From: Martelella alba
GTDB taxonomy: Bacteria > Pseudomonadota > Gammaproteobacteria > Enterobacterales > Enterobacteriaceae
Reading direction: 5' to 3'
Assembly: GCF_005217455.1 (NCBI RefSeq)
Contig: NZ_SZPQ01000009.1
Location: 124,001-188,000 of the forward strand
Length of the DNA stretch: 64,000 nucleotides
Of this stretch, positions 37,680-47,199 are shown one piece after another. Numbering within the stretch: position 1 is the stretch's first letter; each line of letters opens with the position of its first letter. The notes under the pieces were generated by a model. It saw only the letters and a program-made list of their open reading frames with translations. It searched no databases and had not been told where the DNA came from. The position numbers and the translations under genes are program-made.

Positions 37680-38672
37680 ATGAAAATGCAACGCATCACA
37701 TTGGATGATATCGCCGAACTGGCGGGGGTAACCAAAATGACCGTCAGCCGTTATCTACGTACTCCGGAAAAGGTCAAACCGGAAACGTCCGAGCGGATCG
37801 CCAGTGTCATCGCGGAAGTCGGCTACCAGCCTGATCCGGATAATCCCGCCATCAGCGGCCATGCGTTGCCGCGTATCGGTATTCTGGTGCCCTCTTTCAA
37901 TAATCAGATATTCGCCGATCTGCTGGCGGGCATCGAATCGGTCACCGCGCCTCAGGGCTATCAGACGCTAGTGGTCAATTATGATTACGACAGGCAGAGG
38001 GAAGAGGAGCAAATCGCCACGGTGTTGGCGTTCAACGTCAAAGCCTTGTTATTGACCGAGTCGGTGCATACTGTCCGTGCCGAGAAATATCTCAAAGCGT
38101 CGAAAATTCCCATCGCCGAGGTGATGGGATTGGCCGATAATCCTGATCGCGTCAATGTGGGTTTCGATAATTACGGCGCGGGTTTCGACATGACCAATAT
38201 GTTATTGGCCAGCGGTAAACGGCATATCGTCTATTTCGGCTCCATGTCGGATGTGCGCGACGAGCAGCGTTTCGCCGGCTACTGCAAAGCAATGGCGGAT
38301 GTCGGGTTGCCGAGCGGGCGGATTGCGCCCAACAAGATCTCCTCCGTATCCATCGGAGCGGGAATGATGACCCTGGCACGGCAGATGTATCCGCAACTGG
38401 ACGGTATTTTATGCACCAATGACGACCTGGCGGTGGGCGTGTTACAAGAGTGTGTCGCCTCCGGCATCCGCGTGCCGGAGAACATGGCTATCGCCGGCTT
38501 TCACGGGCTGGAAATCGGCCAAGTCACCACGCCGAAACTTGCCAGCGTTCTGACTCCCCGCTTTGCCATGGGTAAAGCAGCCACCGAAATATTAATCAAG
38601 AAAATCAAAGGGATTCCCTGCATCGACAAAGTGGATTTGCATTATCGCCTATTGATGGGCGAGACCATCTGA
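37680..38672 (+). CDS. LacI-family regulator, IdnR/GntR-like
   Basis: The 330-residue regulator has the HTH ITLDDIAELAGVTKMTVSRY, very close to the one I recall for IdnR/GntR. The sugar-acid-binding domain follows (PRIGILVPSFNNQIFADLLA, FHGLEIGQVTTPKLASV). In E. coli IdnR controls L-idonate and 5-ketogluconate genes. Being divergent from idnO supports the same job here, with the downstream hydroxyacid dehydrogenase and MFS carrier as likely additional targets. Confidence 0.85.
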   Translation: MKMQRITLDDIAELAGVTKMTVSRYLRTPEKVKPETSERIASVIAEVGYQPDPDNPAISGHALPRIGILVPSFNNQIFADLLAGIESVTAPQGYQTLVVNYDYDRQREEEQIATVLAFNVKALLLTESVHTVRAEKYLKASKIPIAEVMGLADNPDRVNVGFDNYGAGFDMTNMLLASGKRHIVYFGSMSDVRDEQRFAGYCKAMADVGLPSGRIAPNKISSVSIGAGMMTLARQMYPQLDGILCTNDDLAVGVLQECVASGIRVPENMAIAGFHGLEIGQVTTPKLASVLTPRFAMGKAATEILIKKIKGIPCIDKVDLHYRLLMGETI

Positions 38673-38796
38673 CGCCGCCGGCATACCGGCCGGGCCCAGG
38701 CATTATCCCGAGGCGCCTACGCCTGCCCAGGCGGTATCCCCCCGATTTGCGCTTCCGATCACGTCCCTGGTAACAGCTCAGCTTAACACGATTCAG

Positions 38797-38812
38797 CGTG
38801 ACGAAGATCGCA
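38797..38812. promoter_or_regulatory. CRP-like site before the hydroxyacid dehydrogenase
   Basis: CGTGA-CGAAGA-TCGCA matches eight of ten CRP core positions. It shares the 12-mer GTGACGAAGATC with the site at 37499, which suggests a common origin of the two promoters. Confidence 0.45.
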
Positions 38813-38881
38813 AAAATCCCGCCAGGGAAACCGTTTGATAGTAGCCAGTCACGTTAACATACTCTCAAACAGGTCCTCCCC

Positions 38882-39829
38882 ATGAATACACCCCAAAACC
38901 CTGCCGTGCTGTTAATCGCCCCGGTCAGCGAGACGCTGCAAGAGCGCCTCGCCTCGGTGTCCGTCGTGCATCGTCTTTACGAGCAACCGGCCCCGCAAAC
39001 CTTTTTGCAGAAATATGGGCCGCAGATAGGCGCCGTGGTCACCCGCGGCGATGTCGGCGTGGACAACGCCACATTGGCCCTGTTGCCGCGGGCCGGCCTG
39101 GTTGCCATTTTCGGTGTCGGCACCGATGCGGTGGATTTGGCCTATACCCGCGCGCGCCGCATCGCGGTGACCATCACCTCCGGCGTGCTGACCAATGATG
39201 TGGCCGATTTGGCCATGGCGTTATTGCTGGCGGGCGCCCGACGGCTTTGCGGCAACGATCGGTTCGTGCGCGAGGGGCGCTGGCTGGCTTCGTCGCCCGG
39301 TCTGGGCACTCAGGTCAGCGGCAAGCGGATCGGTATTCTGGGGATGGGCAATATCGGTAGGGCTATCGCCCGGCGCGCCGCGGGCTTTGATATGCAGATA
39401 CGTTATCACGACCGTGAGCCGCTGCCGGAACGGGAATATTTGTGGCGCGACTCTGTCGATGCCCTGGCGCGAGACAGTGACTTTCTGGTGATCGCCGCTT
39501 CCGGCGGCGCGGCCAACCGGGGGCTGATAAACGCGGCCGTGCTCAACGCCATGCCCGCCCACGCTTGGCTCATTAATGTCGCGCGAGGCTCGCTGGTGGA
39601 CGAAGACGCGCTGATTCAGGCGTTGCAAACAGGCGGTATCGCCGGCGCCGGTCTGGATGTCTATGCCGATGAACCGCATGTCCCGTCGGATCTGCTTGCC
39701 CTGGATAATGTGATTTTGCTGCCCCATGTGGCCAGCGCCACGGCAGAAACGCGTCAAAAAATGGGCGATGTGCTGTTTGCGAATGTGCAGGCGTATTTCA
39801 ACGGGGCGGTATTGCCTAACGCAATTTGA
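38882..39829 (+). CDS. D-isomer-specific 2-hydroxyacid dehydrogenase
   Basis: The 315-residue enzyme reduces a 2-keto acid with NAD(P)H. It has the dinucleotide motif GILGMGNIGRAIARRAAGF and the catalytic Arg in NVARGSLVDED, Glu in YADEPHVP and His in LLPHVASAT. The group includes glyoxylate/hydroxypyruvate and 2-ketogluconate reductases. Placed between an IdnR-like regulator and an MFS carrier, a ketoaldonate such as 2-ketogluconate is a reasonable substrate, but this is inference. Confidence 0.88.
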   Translation: MNTPQNPAVLLIAPVSETLQERLASVSVVHRLYEQPAPQTFLQKYGPQIGAVVTRGDVGVDNATLALLPRAGLVAIFGVGTDAVDLAYTRARRIAVTITSGVLTNDVADLAMALLLAGARRLCGNDRFVREGRWLASSPGLGTQVSGKRIGILGMGNIGRAIARRAAGFDMQIRYHDREPLPEREYLWRDSVDALARDSDFLVIAASGGAANRGLINAAVLNAMPAHAWLINVARGSLVDEDALIQALQTGGIAGAGLDVYADEPHVPSDLLALDNVILLPHVASATAETRQKMGDVLFANVQAYFNGAVLPNAI

Positions 39830-39882
39830 TGTTGCGCGATGCGTTTTTTTAAAGCAAAGGTGTCTCCCTCTGAGGAAAAAAT

Positions 39883-41190
39883 ATGAACGAAAATATACCC
39901 GGAACACGCTGGTTTCGTATTATCGCGCCCGTTCTGTTGGCCTGTATTATTTCATTTATGGATAGGGTGAATATCAGTTTCGCTTTGCCGGGCGGACTGG
40001 AGCAGGATCTGGGTATCACCAGCCAGATGGCGGGCATCGCCAGCGGGATCTTTTTTATCGGCTATTTATTTTTGCAAATTCCCGGCGGCCGCATTGCCGT
40101 TCATGGCAGCGGTAAACGATTCATCATCTGGTCGCTTATCGCCTGGGCCGTCGTGTCCATCGCCACCGGATGGGTCACGCACGGGTACCAGCTACTGGCG
40201 TTGCGATTTATCCTCGGCGTATCTGAAGGGGGGATGCTGCCCGTTGTGCTGACCATGATAAGCAATTGGTTTCCGGAAAAAGAACTGGGGCGGGCCAATG
40301 CTCTGGTGATGATGTTCGCTCCCCTGGGCGGGATGTTGACGGCCCCGATTTCGGGGGGGATTATCGCCGCGCTGGATTGGCGATGGCTGTTTATCATTGA
40401 GGGCCTGCTCTCGCTGGTGGTGTTGTTGATCTGGTGGCATCTGATAAGCGATAGACCCGAAGAGGCCCGCTGGCTGCCCGCTCGGGAACGCGATTATCTG
40501 GTGAGCGAACTGGCCCGGCAACGCGAGGCCAGGCTGGCGGAAGAACCGGCAAGCAAGGCGCCGGTAACGGACGTTTTCCGCAACCCCGGGTTGCTCAAGC
40601 TGGTGGTGCTGAATTTCTTTTACCAGACCGGCGATTACGGCTACACCTTGTGGCTGCCCACCATTCTCAAGAATCTAACGGGAACCAATATGGCCGGCGT
40701 GGGGGTGTTGGCGATTTTGCCCTTTATCGCCACGATGGCCGGCATCCTGCTCATCTCCTTGTTTAGCGATCGTAGCGGCCGGCTTCGTCTGTGGGTGCGT
40801 CTATCCCTTTATTGCTTCGCCGCGTCGCTGCTGGCTTCCGTGGCGCTAAGGGAGCATGTGGCGGCGGCCTATATCGCGCTGGTGTGCTGCGGGTTGTTCC
40901 TGAAAGCGGCCACCGGTCCGTTCTGGTCAATGCCCGGCCGTATCGCCTCTCCCGAAGTGGCCGGCAGCGCCCGCGGGGTCATTAACGGTCTGGGCAACCT
41001 GGGGGGATTTTGCGGTCCCTATCTGGTGGGGGTGATGATTTATCTCTATGGGCAGAACGTGGCGGTCTGCGCGCTGGCGGGGTCGCTGTTTATCGCCGGG
41101 ACAATCACCTTCTTTCTGCCGGACAACTGCGATTTGGCGGACAATGACGGGAAACCGCTGCTAAAAAGCAAACGATCCGCCAGCATGTGA
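39883..41190 (+). CDS. MFS transporter, anion:cation symporter family
   Basis: The 435-residue carrier has twelve membrane segments and the ACS-family TM1 pattern SFMDRVNISFALPGGLEQDL, then LRFILGVSEGGMLPVVLTMI. This family imports organic anions such as sugar acids, tartrate or aromatic acids. CTGAGGAAAAAAT precedes ATG 39883. It follows the hydroxyacid dehydrogenase by 53 bases, so the two probably form an operon in which this protein brings in the acid. Confidence 0.87.
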   Translation: MNENIPGTRWFRIIAPVLLACIISFMDRVNISFALPGGLEQDLGITSQMAGIASGIFFIGYLFLQIPGGRIAVHGSGKRFIIWSLIAWAVVSIATGWVTHGYQLLALRFILGVSEGGMLPVVLTMISNWFPEKELGRANALVMMFAPLGGMLTAPISGGIIAALDWRWLFIIEGLLSLVVLLIWWHLISDRPEEARWLPARERDYLVSELARQREARLAEEPASKAPVTDVFRNPGLLKLVVLNFFYQTGDYGYTLWLPTILKNLTGTNMAGVGVLAILPFIATMAGILLISLFSDRSGRLRLWVRLSLYCFAASLLASVALREHVAAAYIALVCCGLFLKAATGPFWSMPGRIASPEVAGSARGVINGLGNLGGFCGPYLVGVMIYLYGQNVAVCALAGSLFIAGTITFFLPDNCDLADNDGKPLLKSKRSASM

Positions 41191-41484
41191 CTCTCTGGCC
41201 GAGGCGATCCCGGAACCGGTCTTTGAGCACCAAAATTGTTCCCTTTGCACAATAGGATGGCAATGTGCCGGCTTAAGGCCGGTCGTTCGCGGGAGAACCA
41301 CGACGAGACGATGCATGCCCTTTGCGCGGTAACGGCGCCGTGACGCGCCATCCGCCCGCCCGTCACCCTTCGCGGCACGAATTATGCAAATCCATGCCTG
41401 GTCGCGTGCCCGGGAGCGGCCCCGCTGCGGCGCTTTTCGCGCCCCGCGGACGACATCTATATCGGGTCTCTTCTGAAAGGGTGA
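41191..41484. other. Intergenic region before the DUF969 operon
   Basis: The stretch contains CCGGC-TTAAG-GCCGG, a small hairpin near 41272, and otherwise GC-rich sequence. No gene or clear promoter boxes were found. Confidence 0.3.
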
Positions 41485-42210
41485 ATGTGTATGGATAGCT
41501 CGACTTTACTGCCCTTGATCGGCATCCCCGTCGTGGTTCTTGGTTTCGCGCTGCGTTTTAATCCTCTGCTGGTGGTGGTCATCGCGGGCCTGACGACCGG
41601 TCTTGCCACGGGAATGGATCTGGGCATGTTGCTGGAAACCTTCGGCGAAAAGTTCGTCAGCAGCCGGTCGCTGGCGACGTTTATCCTGATTTTGCCGGTG
41701 ATTGGCCTGCTGGAATATTACGGACTGAAAGAGCGCGCCCAAATGTGGATAGCGCATATCGCCAGCGCGACGTCGGCGCGTATCCTGATGCTGTACTTTC
41801 TGGTGCGGGAGGGCACGGCCGCGCTCGGCCTCAATTCGCTGGGCGGTCATGCGCAAACGGTACGCCCATTGCTGGCGCCGATGGCCGAGGGCGCCGCGCT
41901 CAACCTGTATGGCGAATTACCCCGGCATATCCGTGATAAAATTCGGGCCCATGCCGCCGCGTGCGATAATATCGCCGTCTTTTTCGGCGAGGACATTTTT
42001 ATCGCTTTCGGCGCCGTGTTGCTTATCGATGCGTTTTTGAGGGAAAACGGCATCACCAACATCGAGCCGTTGCATATCGGTCTGTGGGCTTTGCCCACGG
42101 CGCTTTCCGCGCTGGTTATCCATTTCTTCCGGCTCGCCCGGCTGGACGCCGCCATCCGGCGCGATGTCGAAGCCTGGCGGCAAAGCCAGGGCGCGGGAGA
42201 ACAACAATGA
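41485..42210 (+). CDS. DUF969-family membrane protein, predicted transporter subunit
   Basis: The 241-residue inner-membrane protein has six or so hydrophobic segments and the DUF969-type stretches VVVLGFALRFNPLLVVVIAG and LVREGTAALGLNSLGGHAQT. Its stop overlaps the start of a DUF979 protein in ATGA. DUF969/DUF979 pairs have been predicted to be 5-oxoproline transporters from clustering with oxoprolinase genes; I recall this from annotation and cannot check it here. The N-terminal Met at 41491 is an alternative start. Confidence 0.82.
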   Translation: MCMDSSTLLPLIGIPVVVLGFALRFNPLLVVVIAGLTTGLATGMDLGMLLETFGEKFVSSRSLATFILILPVIGLLEYYGLKERAQMWIAHIASATSARILMLYFLVREGTAALGLNSLGGHAQTVRPLLAPMAEGAALNLYGELPRHIRDKIRAHAAACDNIAVFFGEDIFIAFGAVLLIDAFLRENGITNIEPLHIGLWALPTALSALVIHFFRLARLDAAIRRDVEAWRQSQGAGEQQ

Positions 42211-43193
42211 GCACCTTGCTGACGATTAATCGCGTCTATTATTTGATTGGCTTGATTGTTATGGTGCTGGTGGCGATGACCCTGCGTGACCGGGGTCATC
42301 CGAAACGCTTCACCACCGCGTTGTTCTGGTTCCTGTTCGGCGCGATATTCCTGTTCGGTGATTTGCTGATAGCCCATCTGGGTCAATCCCTGGGCTACCG
42401 TATCATCGGCGGCGCCGTGGTGGTTATCGCGCTATTGGCCGGGTCAGGCCGGGTCGGTATGGGGCGCTATGCCATGTCTTCGCTGCAAGAGCGGGAAACC
42501 TCGGCCCGCAAGCTGAAAAACGGACTATTTGCGCCGGCGTTGCTGATTCCGGTCGTGACGGTGGTCGGCACGCTGACGATGAAGGGCGTGTCCATCGGCG
42601 GCGTCTATATTCTCGATCAACGGCAGTTGACGCTGGCATCCCTTTGCGTCGCCTGCGTGATTGCGCTTTTGTGCGGCTGGGCGCTGACCCGCGGGACGCC
42701 TTTGCACGCCATTCGCCAGTCGCGCCGCCTGGTGGACACCATCGGCTGGGCCATCATTTTGCCGCAAATGCTGGCGATGCTGGGGGGCGTGTTCGTGGTG
42801 GCAAAAACCGGCGATGCCGTACAGCATGTGGTGAGTCAGTTCATCAACCCGGAAAACCGCTTTATGCTGGTGGTGATATACTGCGTGGGAATGGCGCTGT
42901 TTACCATGATCATGGGAAACGCGTTCGCGGCGTTTCCGGTGATGAGCGCCGGTATCGGCCTGCCGCTACTGGCAATCCACCACCATGGCGATCCGGCGCC
43001 GCTGATGGCCATCGGCATGTACGCCGGCTATTGTGGAACGCTGATGACCCCCATGGCGGCCAATTTTAATATCGTGCCCGCCGCGCTGCTGGAACTGAAA
43101 GACAAGTATCAGGTCATTAAAGTCCAGATCCCCACCGCTATCGTATTGCTGGTGGTCAATATCTTCCTGATGTATTTCATTGTATTCCGTTAG
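42207..43193 (+). CDS. DUF979-family membrane protein, predicted transporter subunit
   Basis: The 328-residue protein is almost entirely membrane segments (about nine). Typical DUF979 stretches are TINRVYYLIGLIVMVLVAMT and TMIMGNAFAAFPVMSAGIGL. The start overlaps the DUF969 stop by four bases. The pair likely forms one carrier. A hydantoinase/oxoprolinase pair is present at 11.5-15.3 kb in the same window, but in a different transcription unit. Confidence 0.82.
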   Translation: MSTLLTINRVYYLIGLIVMVLVAMTLRDRGHPKRFTTALFWFLFGAIFLFGDLLIAHLGQSLGYRIIGGAVVVIALLAGSGRVGMGRYAMSSLQERETSARKLKNGLFAPALLIPVVTVVGTLTMKGVSIGGVYILDQRQLTLASLCVACVIALLCGWALTRGTPLHAIRQSRRLVDTIGWAIILPQMLAMLGGVFVVAKTGDAVQHVVSQFINPENRFMLVVIYCVGMALFTMIMGNAFAAFPVMSAGIGLPLLAIHHHGDPAPLMAIGMYAGYCGTLMTPMAANFNIVPAALLELKDKYQVIKVQIPTAIVLLVVNIFLMYFIVFR

Positions 43194-43240
43194 CCATGTC
43201 CGCCGCGCCCGATGCATCGCGGCGGCGAGAGGAGTGAACC

Positions 43241-44242
43241 ATGCCGCTTACCCGACAACAGGCGGAAGATTTCGCCCGTATGCCCTTGACCTATCTCCGC
43301 CAGGAATATCCAAACCATATCATGCATTTGCTTAATGGCGCTCAGGATATCCAGTCCCCCCGGGAACTGCATCCGATATTCTATGGCTGTTTCGACTGGC
43401 ATTCGGCGGTGCATGGCTATTGGCTGTTGCTACGCTGTCTGCGTCATTTCCCGACGCTATCCTGCCGCGACGCCATCGCCGCGCTGTTTGAGCAACATTT
43501 CACCCGACCCGGCGCCTTGCGGGAGAGGGATTATTTTCAGGCGCCTTTTCGGGCGTCCTTCGAGCGGCCCTATGGCTACGGCTGGCTGTTGGCGCTGGAT
43601 CAGGAACTGGCCGCATCGGCATTTCCCGGCGCGGCGCGATGGCGCGAGGCGCTACAGCCGTTAACCGGGGATATACGCGAACGGTTAATAAACTACCTGG
43701 ATAAACTGAGCTACCCGGTCAGAGTGGGCACCCATTTCAATACCGCCTTCGCATTGATACTGGCGATGGATCATGCCCGGTCGATGCGGGACAGGGCGCT
43801 TGAACAGGCAATCGCCGCGGCCGCGGCGGGATATTACCAAGCGGATACCGACTATCCGGCCCATTACGAGCCGGCCGGCGACGACTATCTTTCCGGCGCG
43901 CTAACCGAGGCACTGTTGATGAGCAAACTGCTTGGCCGGGAATTCGCTCCCTGGTTCGATAAATTTTTACCGGGTATCGAGCGCATCACGCCGTTGCTGC
44001 AACCGGCGCGGGTCAGCGATCGCACCGATCCGAAAATCGCCCATCTCGACGGCCTGAATCTGAGCAGGGCCTGGTGTTTGCGGCGTATCGGCCAATGCCT
44101 GCCGCAAAAACACCCCGCCCAACCCTGCTTACGGGAAGCCACCGAACGCCATCTATCCGCCAGCGTCCCCCACGTGGTCGGTAGTCATTACAGCGGCGGC
44201 CATTGGCTGGCCAGCTTCGCCATGCTGGCGTTGGAGGAATAG
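43241..44242 (+). CDS. DUF2891-family protein
   Basis: The 333-residue soluble protein has the DUF2891 pattern: HPIFYGCFDWHSAVHGYWLL near residue 45, YGYGWLLALDQELA, VGTHFNTAFALILAMDHAR, and AHLDGLNLSRAWCLRRI. His- and Asp-rich motifs and an all-helical look suggest an alpha/alpha-barrel. The function is not known. It is linked to the DUF969/DUF979 carrier by 47 bases, so it probably acts on the transported compound. Confidence 0.82.
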   Translation: MPLTRQQAEDFARMPLTYLRQEYPNHIMHLLNGAQDIQSPRELHPIFYGCFDWHSAVHGYWLLLRCLRHFPTLSCRDAIAALFEQHFTRPGALRERDYFQAPFRASFERPYGYGWLLALDQELAASAFPGAARWREALQPLTGDIRERLINYLDKLSYPVRVGTHFNTAFALILAMDHARSMRDRALEQAIAAAAAGYYQADTDYPAHYEPAGDDYLSGALTEALLMSKLLGREFAPWFDKFLPGIERITPLLQPARVSDRTDPKIAHLDGLNLSRAWCLRRIGQCLPQKHPAQPCLREATERHLSASVPHVVGSHYSGGHWLASFAMLALEE

Positions 44243-44261
44243 CCGGCCGCGGCGGCCGGCT
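44241..44261 (+). terminator. Hairpin overlapping the DUF2891 stop codon
   Basis: AGCCGGCC-GCGGC-GGCCGGCT is a perfect 8-bp stem starting within the stop codon. It is followed by TCCC, not a T-run, so termination efficiency is uncertain. Confidence 0.45.
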
Positions 44262-44751
44262 TCCCATGGCTCAACACGCGGCGGGCCGGCCCTGGGACGT
44301 TAATCGGCAGGGGGTGCCCCCGCGCGGGGGACACAGACAGGCCGACTCGTCAAGGCGGGATGTCCCTCTGTGAATTTTGGCAATCCAAACATTAAAAAAG
44401 CGCATTGAAATTTTCCACGCTAATGCGATAGTGATGATTATCAAGGTGCAGTTTGTATATTCTCTATCACATTGCCGTTGTGATATTTTAATTACGCCGA
44501 TTGGAAAATAAAAATAGGGGTAATTCCTCTATTTATTTTTCAATATTACCGCATGATCAATGAATTATAAACTGGCCCAATACGGTTCTACCATGCTCTC
44601 GAATATTTGAACGCCATCAGGGCGGTATTGCCGGTACGGTACAATTCGACCTATTTAAAATCGCCATTTAGGAATAACGTTTGCCAACTATTTTGGCTCA
44701 TTTCCAAGGAGAAATAGCCGCACTCTTTGAAAACTCTCACAAGAGGTCATT
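44262..44751. other. AT-rich leader region of the Ig-like genes
   Basis: From about 44380 the sequence turns strongly AT-rich, unlike the GC-rich genes before it. No gene is visible. This probably holds the promoter of the Ig-like protein genes. AAGAGGTCATT is the ribosome site before 44752. Confidence 0.4.
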
Positions 44752-45987
44752 ATGTCAAATATCAATAAAGAAGGCGCGATGCCGCCATCAGATTATCGCT
44801 TGACATTAGAGACAACTTCTCATGCCGTGGCCAATGGCCATGACAGAAATCATGCCACGGCGCGATTAACCCGCAACGATATCCCCTTGGCCGGGCAAGA
44901 GGTGATGTTTGCCGTGGACGGCGATGCCAAGTTCACCAATGGCGCCCAGCAGGTGACGGCGGCGACTGACCGCCAAGGGGACGCGGTGGCGTCGTTTACT
45001 GATACGCTGCCGGAAACCGTACAGGTTTTATGCCACTACCATCAGCTCTTCACCAGCCGAAGCGCGACGTTTCAACCTGGGCAGAGACTGGATGCCCGTA
45101 ACATTTCCGTGGAACAAATCGTCGACGATGTCCCCGCCAACGGAAATGATGCCAATCTGCTCCGCTATCGGGTCTTTGACGGGTCAAATCAGCCTATCGT
45201 CGGTATTTTCATCACCTTCAGCGCGAATCCTGCCAGCACTCACCTTTCGGCGACGGAGGGCATTACCAATGCGAACGGGACTTTCGATTTATACATTCGC
45301 AGCCAGCAGGCCGGCCAAGCGTTGATCATCGCGCGACTCACGCAATACCCCGCCGTCGATAACTATACCTATGTAAATTTTATCCCTGTCACTTATTATC
45401 AAATCGATTCCTTTACCAATGAAAATTACGCGCCAATAAACAGTGGCCGCAATCGCATTACCTTTACGTTGTCGCAACGCAATGGCGTCCCTGTTGCCGG
45501 ACAGATCTTGTTATTCGCCGTTCCCGTCGGCTCCGGCGCATCGGTCACTCCCACATCCGGCGTGACCAACGCGCAAGGCCAGGTGGAAGTCTCCATTACC
45601 AGCAGCGTTGTCGGACTGGTATTGGTGCAAGCGAGATTGAATAGCGATTTGTCAGTCAGCACCGGCGTATTCGTCGAATTTACCTCCGGGTTACCTCAAT
45701 ATAGCATCGTCAACGATCCGCGCGTGAATAACTCGCCGGCAAACGGCATCGCCCAGAATGTCATTGTCTATACCTTGTTCACCCGTTTTGATCAAATTGT
45801 TCCCAATCAAACGCTGCTATTCGATGTTACGGGCGACGCGCAGCTTTCGGCATCCCAGGGTATCACTGATTCGGCGGGGCAATTTACCTTGCAATTGACG
45901 AGCCGGACCGCGGAAGACGTCACGGTGACCGCCCGGGTGCAAAGCGATACCGCATCGGTAAGCCGGGTCGTCATGACATTTGTCTGA
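44752..45987 (+). CDS. Leaderless protein made of four invasin-type Ig-like (Big_1) domains
   Basis: The 411-residue product has no signal peptide, no transmembrane segment and no beta-barrel. It consists of about four Ig-like repeats (residues about 15-108, 112-212, 214-310 and 312-411). Each shows the invasin/intimin pattern, for example VANGHDRNHATARLTRN, PLAGQEVMFAVDGDAKF, TAATDRQGDAVASFTDT in the first and SGVTNAQGQVEVSITSS in the third. Normal relatives are outer-membrane adhesins with a barrel and LysM domain. A second gene of the same type follows. Export route and role are unknown. Confidence 0.82.
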   Translation: MSNINKEGAMPPSDYRLTLETTSHAVANGHDRNHATARLTRNDIPLAGQEVMFAVDGDAKFTNGAQQVTAATDRQGDAVASFTDTLPETVQVLCHYHQLFTSRSATFQPGQRLDARNISVEQIVDDVPANGNDANLLRYRVFDGSNQPIVGIFITFSANPASTHLSATEGITNANGTFDLYIRSQQAGQALIIARLTQYPAVDNYTYVNFIPVTYYQIDSFTNENYAPINSGRNRITFTLSQRNGVPVAGQILLFAVPVGSGASVTPTSGVTNAQGQVEVSITSSVVGLVLVQARLNSDLSVSTGVFVEFTSGLPQYSIVNDPRVNNSPANGIAQNVIVYTLFTRFDQIVPNQTLLFDVTGDAQLSASQGITDSAGQFTLQLTSRTAEDVTVTARVQSDTASVSRVVMTFV

Positions 45988-46082
45988 TACGCCTGACATT
46001 GTCCCTGAGGGACTTTCCGGCGATCCGGGTCTTCCAATGACCTGGATCGCCAATGCGGCCGATTTTTAGCGAGGAACACCTC

Positions 46083-46994
46083 ATGCAGCATGAAACATTT
46101 CCTATCATCATCGATGGTCGTGAATATGATCTAAAACTGTCGGCGACCTCCAATGCCGCCGCCGACGGATGTGAATCCAATAGCGTTACCGCCATGGTGA
46201 CATGCCAGGGCGCGCCCGCGGCCGACCGGCCACTGTTTTTCTGTGTGGGCGGGTCGGCCGCGTTCCACAATAAGACGCAAACCGTGAAAACCCGAACCGA
46301 CGATTTGGGGCAGGCAACGGTATTTTTCACTGATACGGTAGTCGAGGACGTGTTGCTTTCCTGTCAGATTGAAAATATTACCCAATTTGCCCAATCCCAC
46401 TTTGGTGTCAGGGCGGCGGTGACATTGAGCGTCATGGTGGTGGCCAATAACGCGCCGGCGGACGGCCAAAGCAGGAATATTCTCGAGTATGCCGTCCGGG
46501 ATGCCGCAACCGGCCGCCCTGTGCTTTATGAAGTCGTTGATTTTACCGTTACCGGCAGCGCGACATTATCGCGGGGGGCGGCATTAACCGATTATTTCGG
46601 CAGTACCCATGTGGAGGTGGTCAACACCGTCGCCGAATCCGTTATCGTCAATGCGCGGGTCCGGCACACGATGACGGCGGTCAACCACACCCTGGTTCAT
46701 TTCAGAGAGGGACAGGCACAATATCGACTGACCAGCGAAGTCCGCCGTGACGCCAATGGCAGCAACGAGGTTTTCCATACGTTAACCAACATCGCCACCG
46801 GTGAAGGGGTTCCCGGCGAGCGGATGCGGATATTTTGCAGCGACGTTCATAACTTCCTGCATACCACGTCTCGCACCAATGACAATGGCACGGTAAGGGA
46901 GTATTACGGTCGCGTGGGCCACGATGTGGTCATGTTTGCCGTTTGGGAACAAGATCCCGCGGTGAATGCGACGTTTACCTTGCGGGCCTTATGA
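46083..46994 (+). CDS. Second leaderless Ig-like (Big_1) domain protein
   Basis: The 303-residue product starts at ATG 46083 behind GCGAGGAAC. It holds about three Ig-like domains (residues 8-105, 107-202, 204-303), with ADGCESNSVTAMVTCQGAPA and TRTDDLGQATVFFTDTVVED in the first and APADGQSRNILEYAVRDA in the second. Like its neighbour it lacks a signal peptide or anchor. Domain 1 resembles domain 1 of the upstream protein, so tandem duplication with divergence is likely. The two are 95 bases apart and probably cotranscribed. Confidence 0.8.
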   Translation: MQHETFPIIIDGREYDLKLSATSNAAADGCESNSVTAMVTCQGAPAADRPLFFCVGGSAAFHNKTQTVKTRTDDLGQATVFFTDTVVEDVLLSCQIENITQFAQSHFGVRAAVTLSVMVVANNAPADGQSRNILEYAVRDAATGRPVLYEVVDFTVTGSATLSRGAALTDYFGSTHVEVVNTVAESVIVNARVRHTMTAVNHTLVHFREGQAQYRLTSEVRRDANGSNEVFHTLTNIATGEGVPGERMRIFCSDVHNFLHTTSRTNDNGTVREYYGRVGHDVVMFAVWEQDPAVNATFTLRAL

Positions 46995-47199
46995 GCATCC
47001 CCATGGTTCCGTGCCATATCCGGTTGCCGCTTTACCGGTTCTGTCCGCCCGCCCCGGTCCCCCCATCCGCCCGTGCGGCCGGGGACCGGCCGTCGTGGCG
47101 CAAGCCGGAGCCGCGGGCGGGGGATCCCGTTAACGCGCCGGCGCGGGATCAGCGGGTGTGCCGTAAGACCCGGTCCTTCCGGGCGGGGAGGATGTCAAA

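Noticed and set aside
47054-47089. Inverted repeat CCGGTCCCC / GGGGACCGG as a terminator
   Set aside because: The 18-base loop and lack of a T-run make it weak in a GC-rich stretch.
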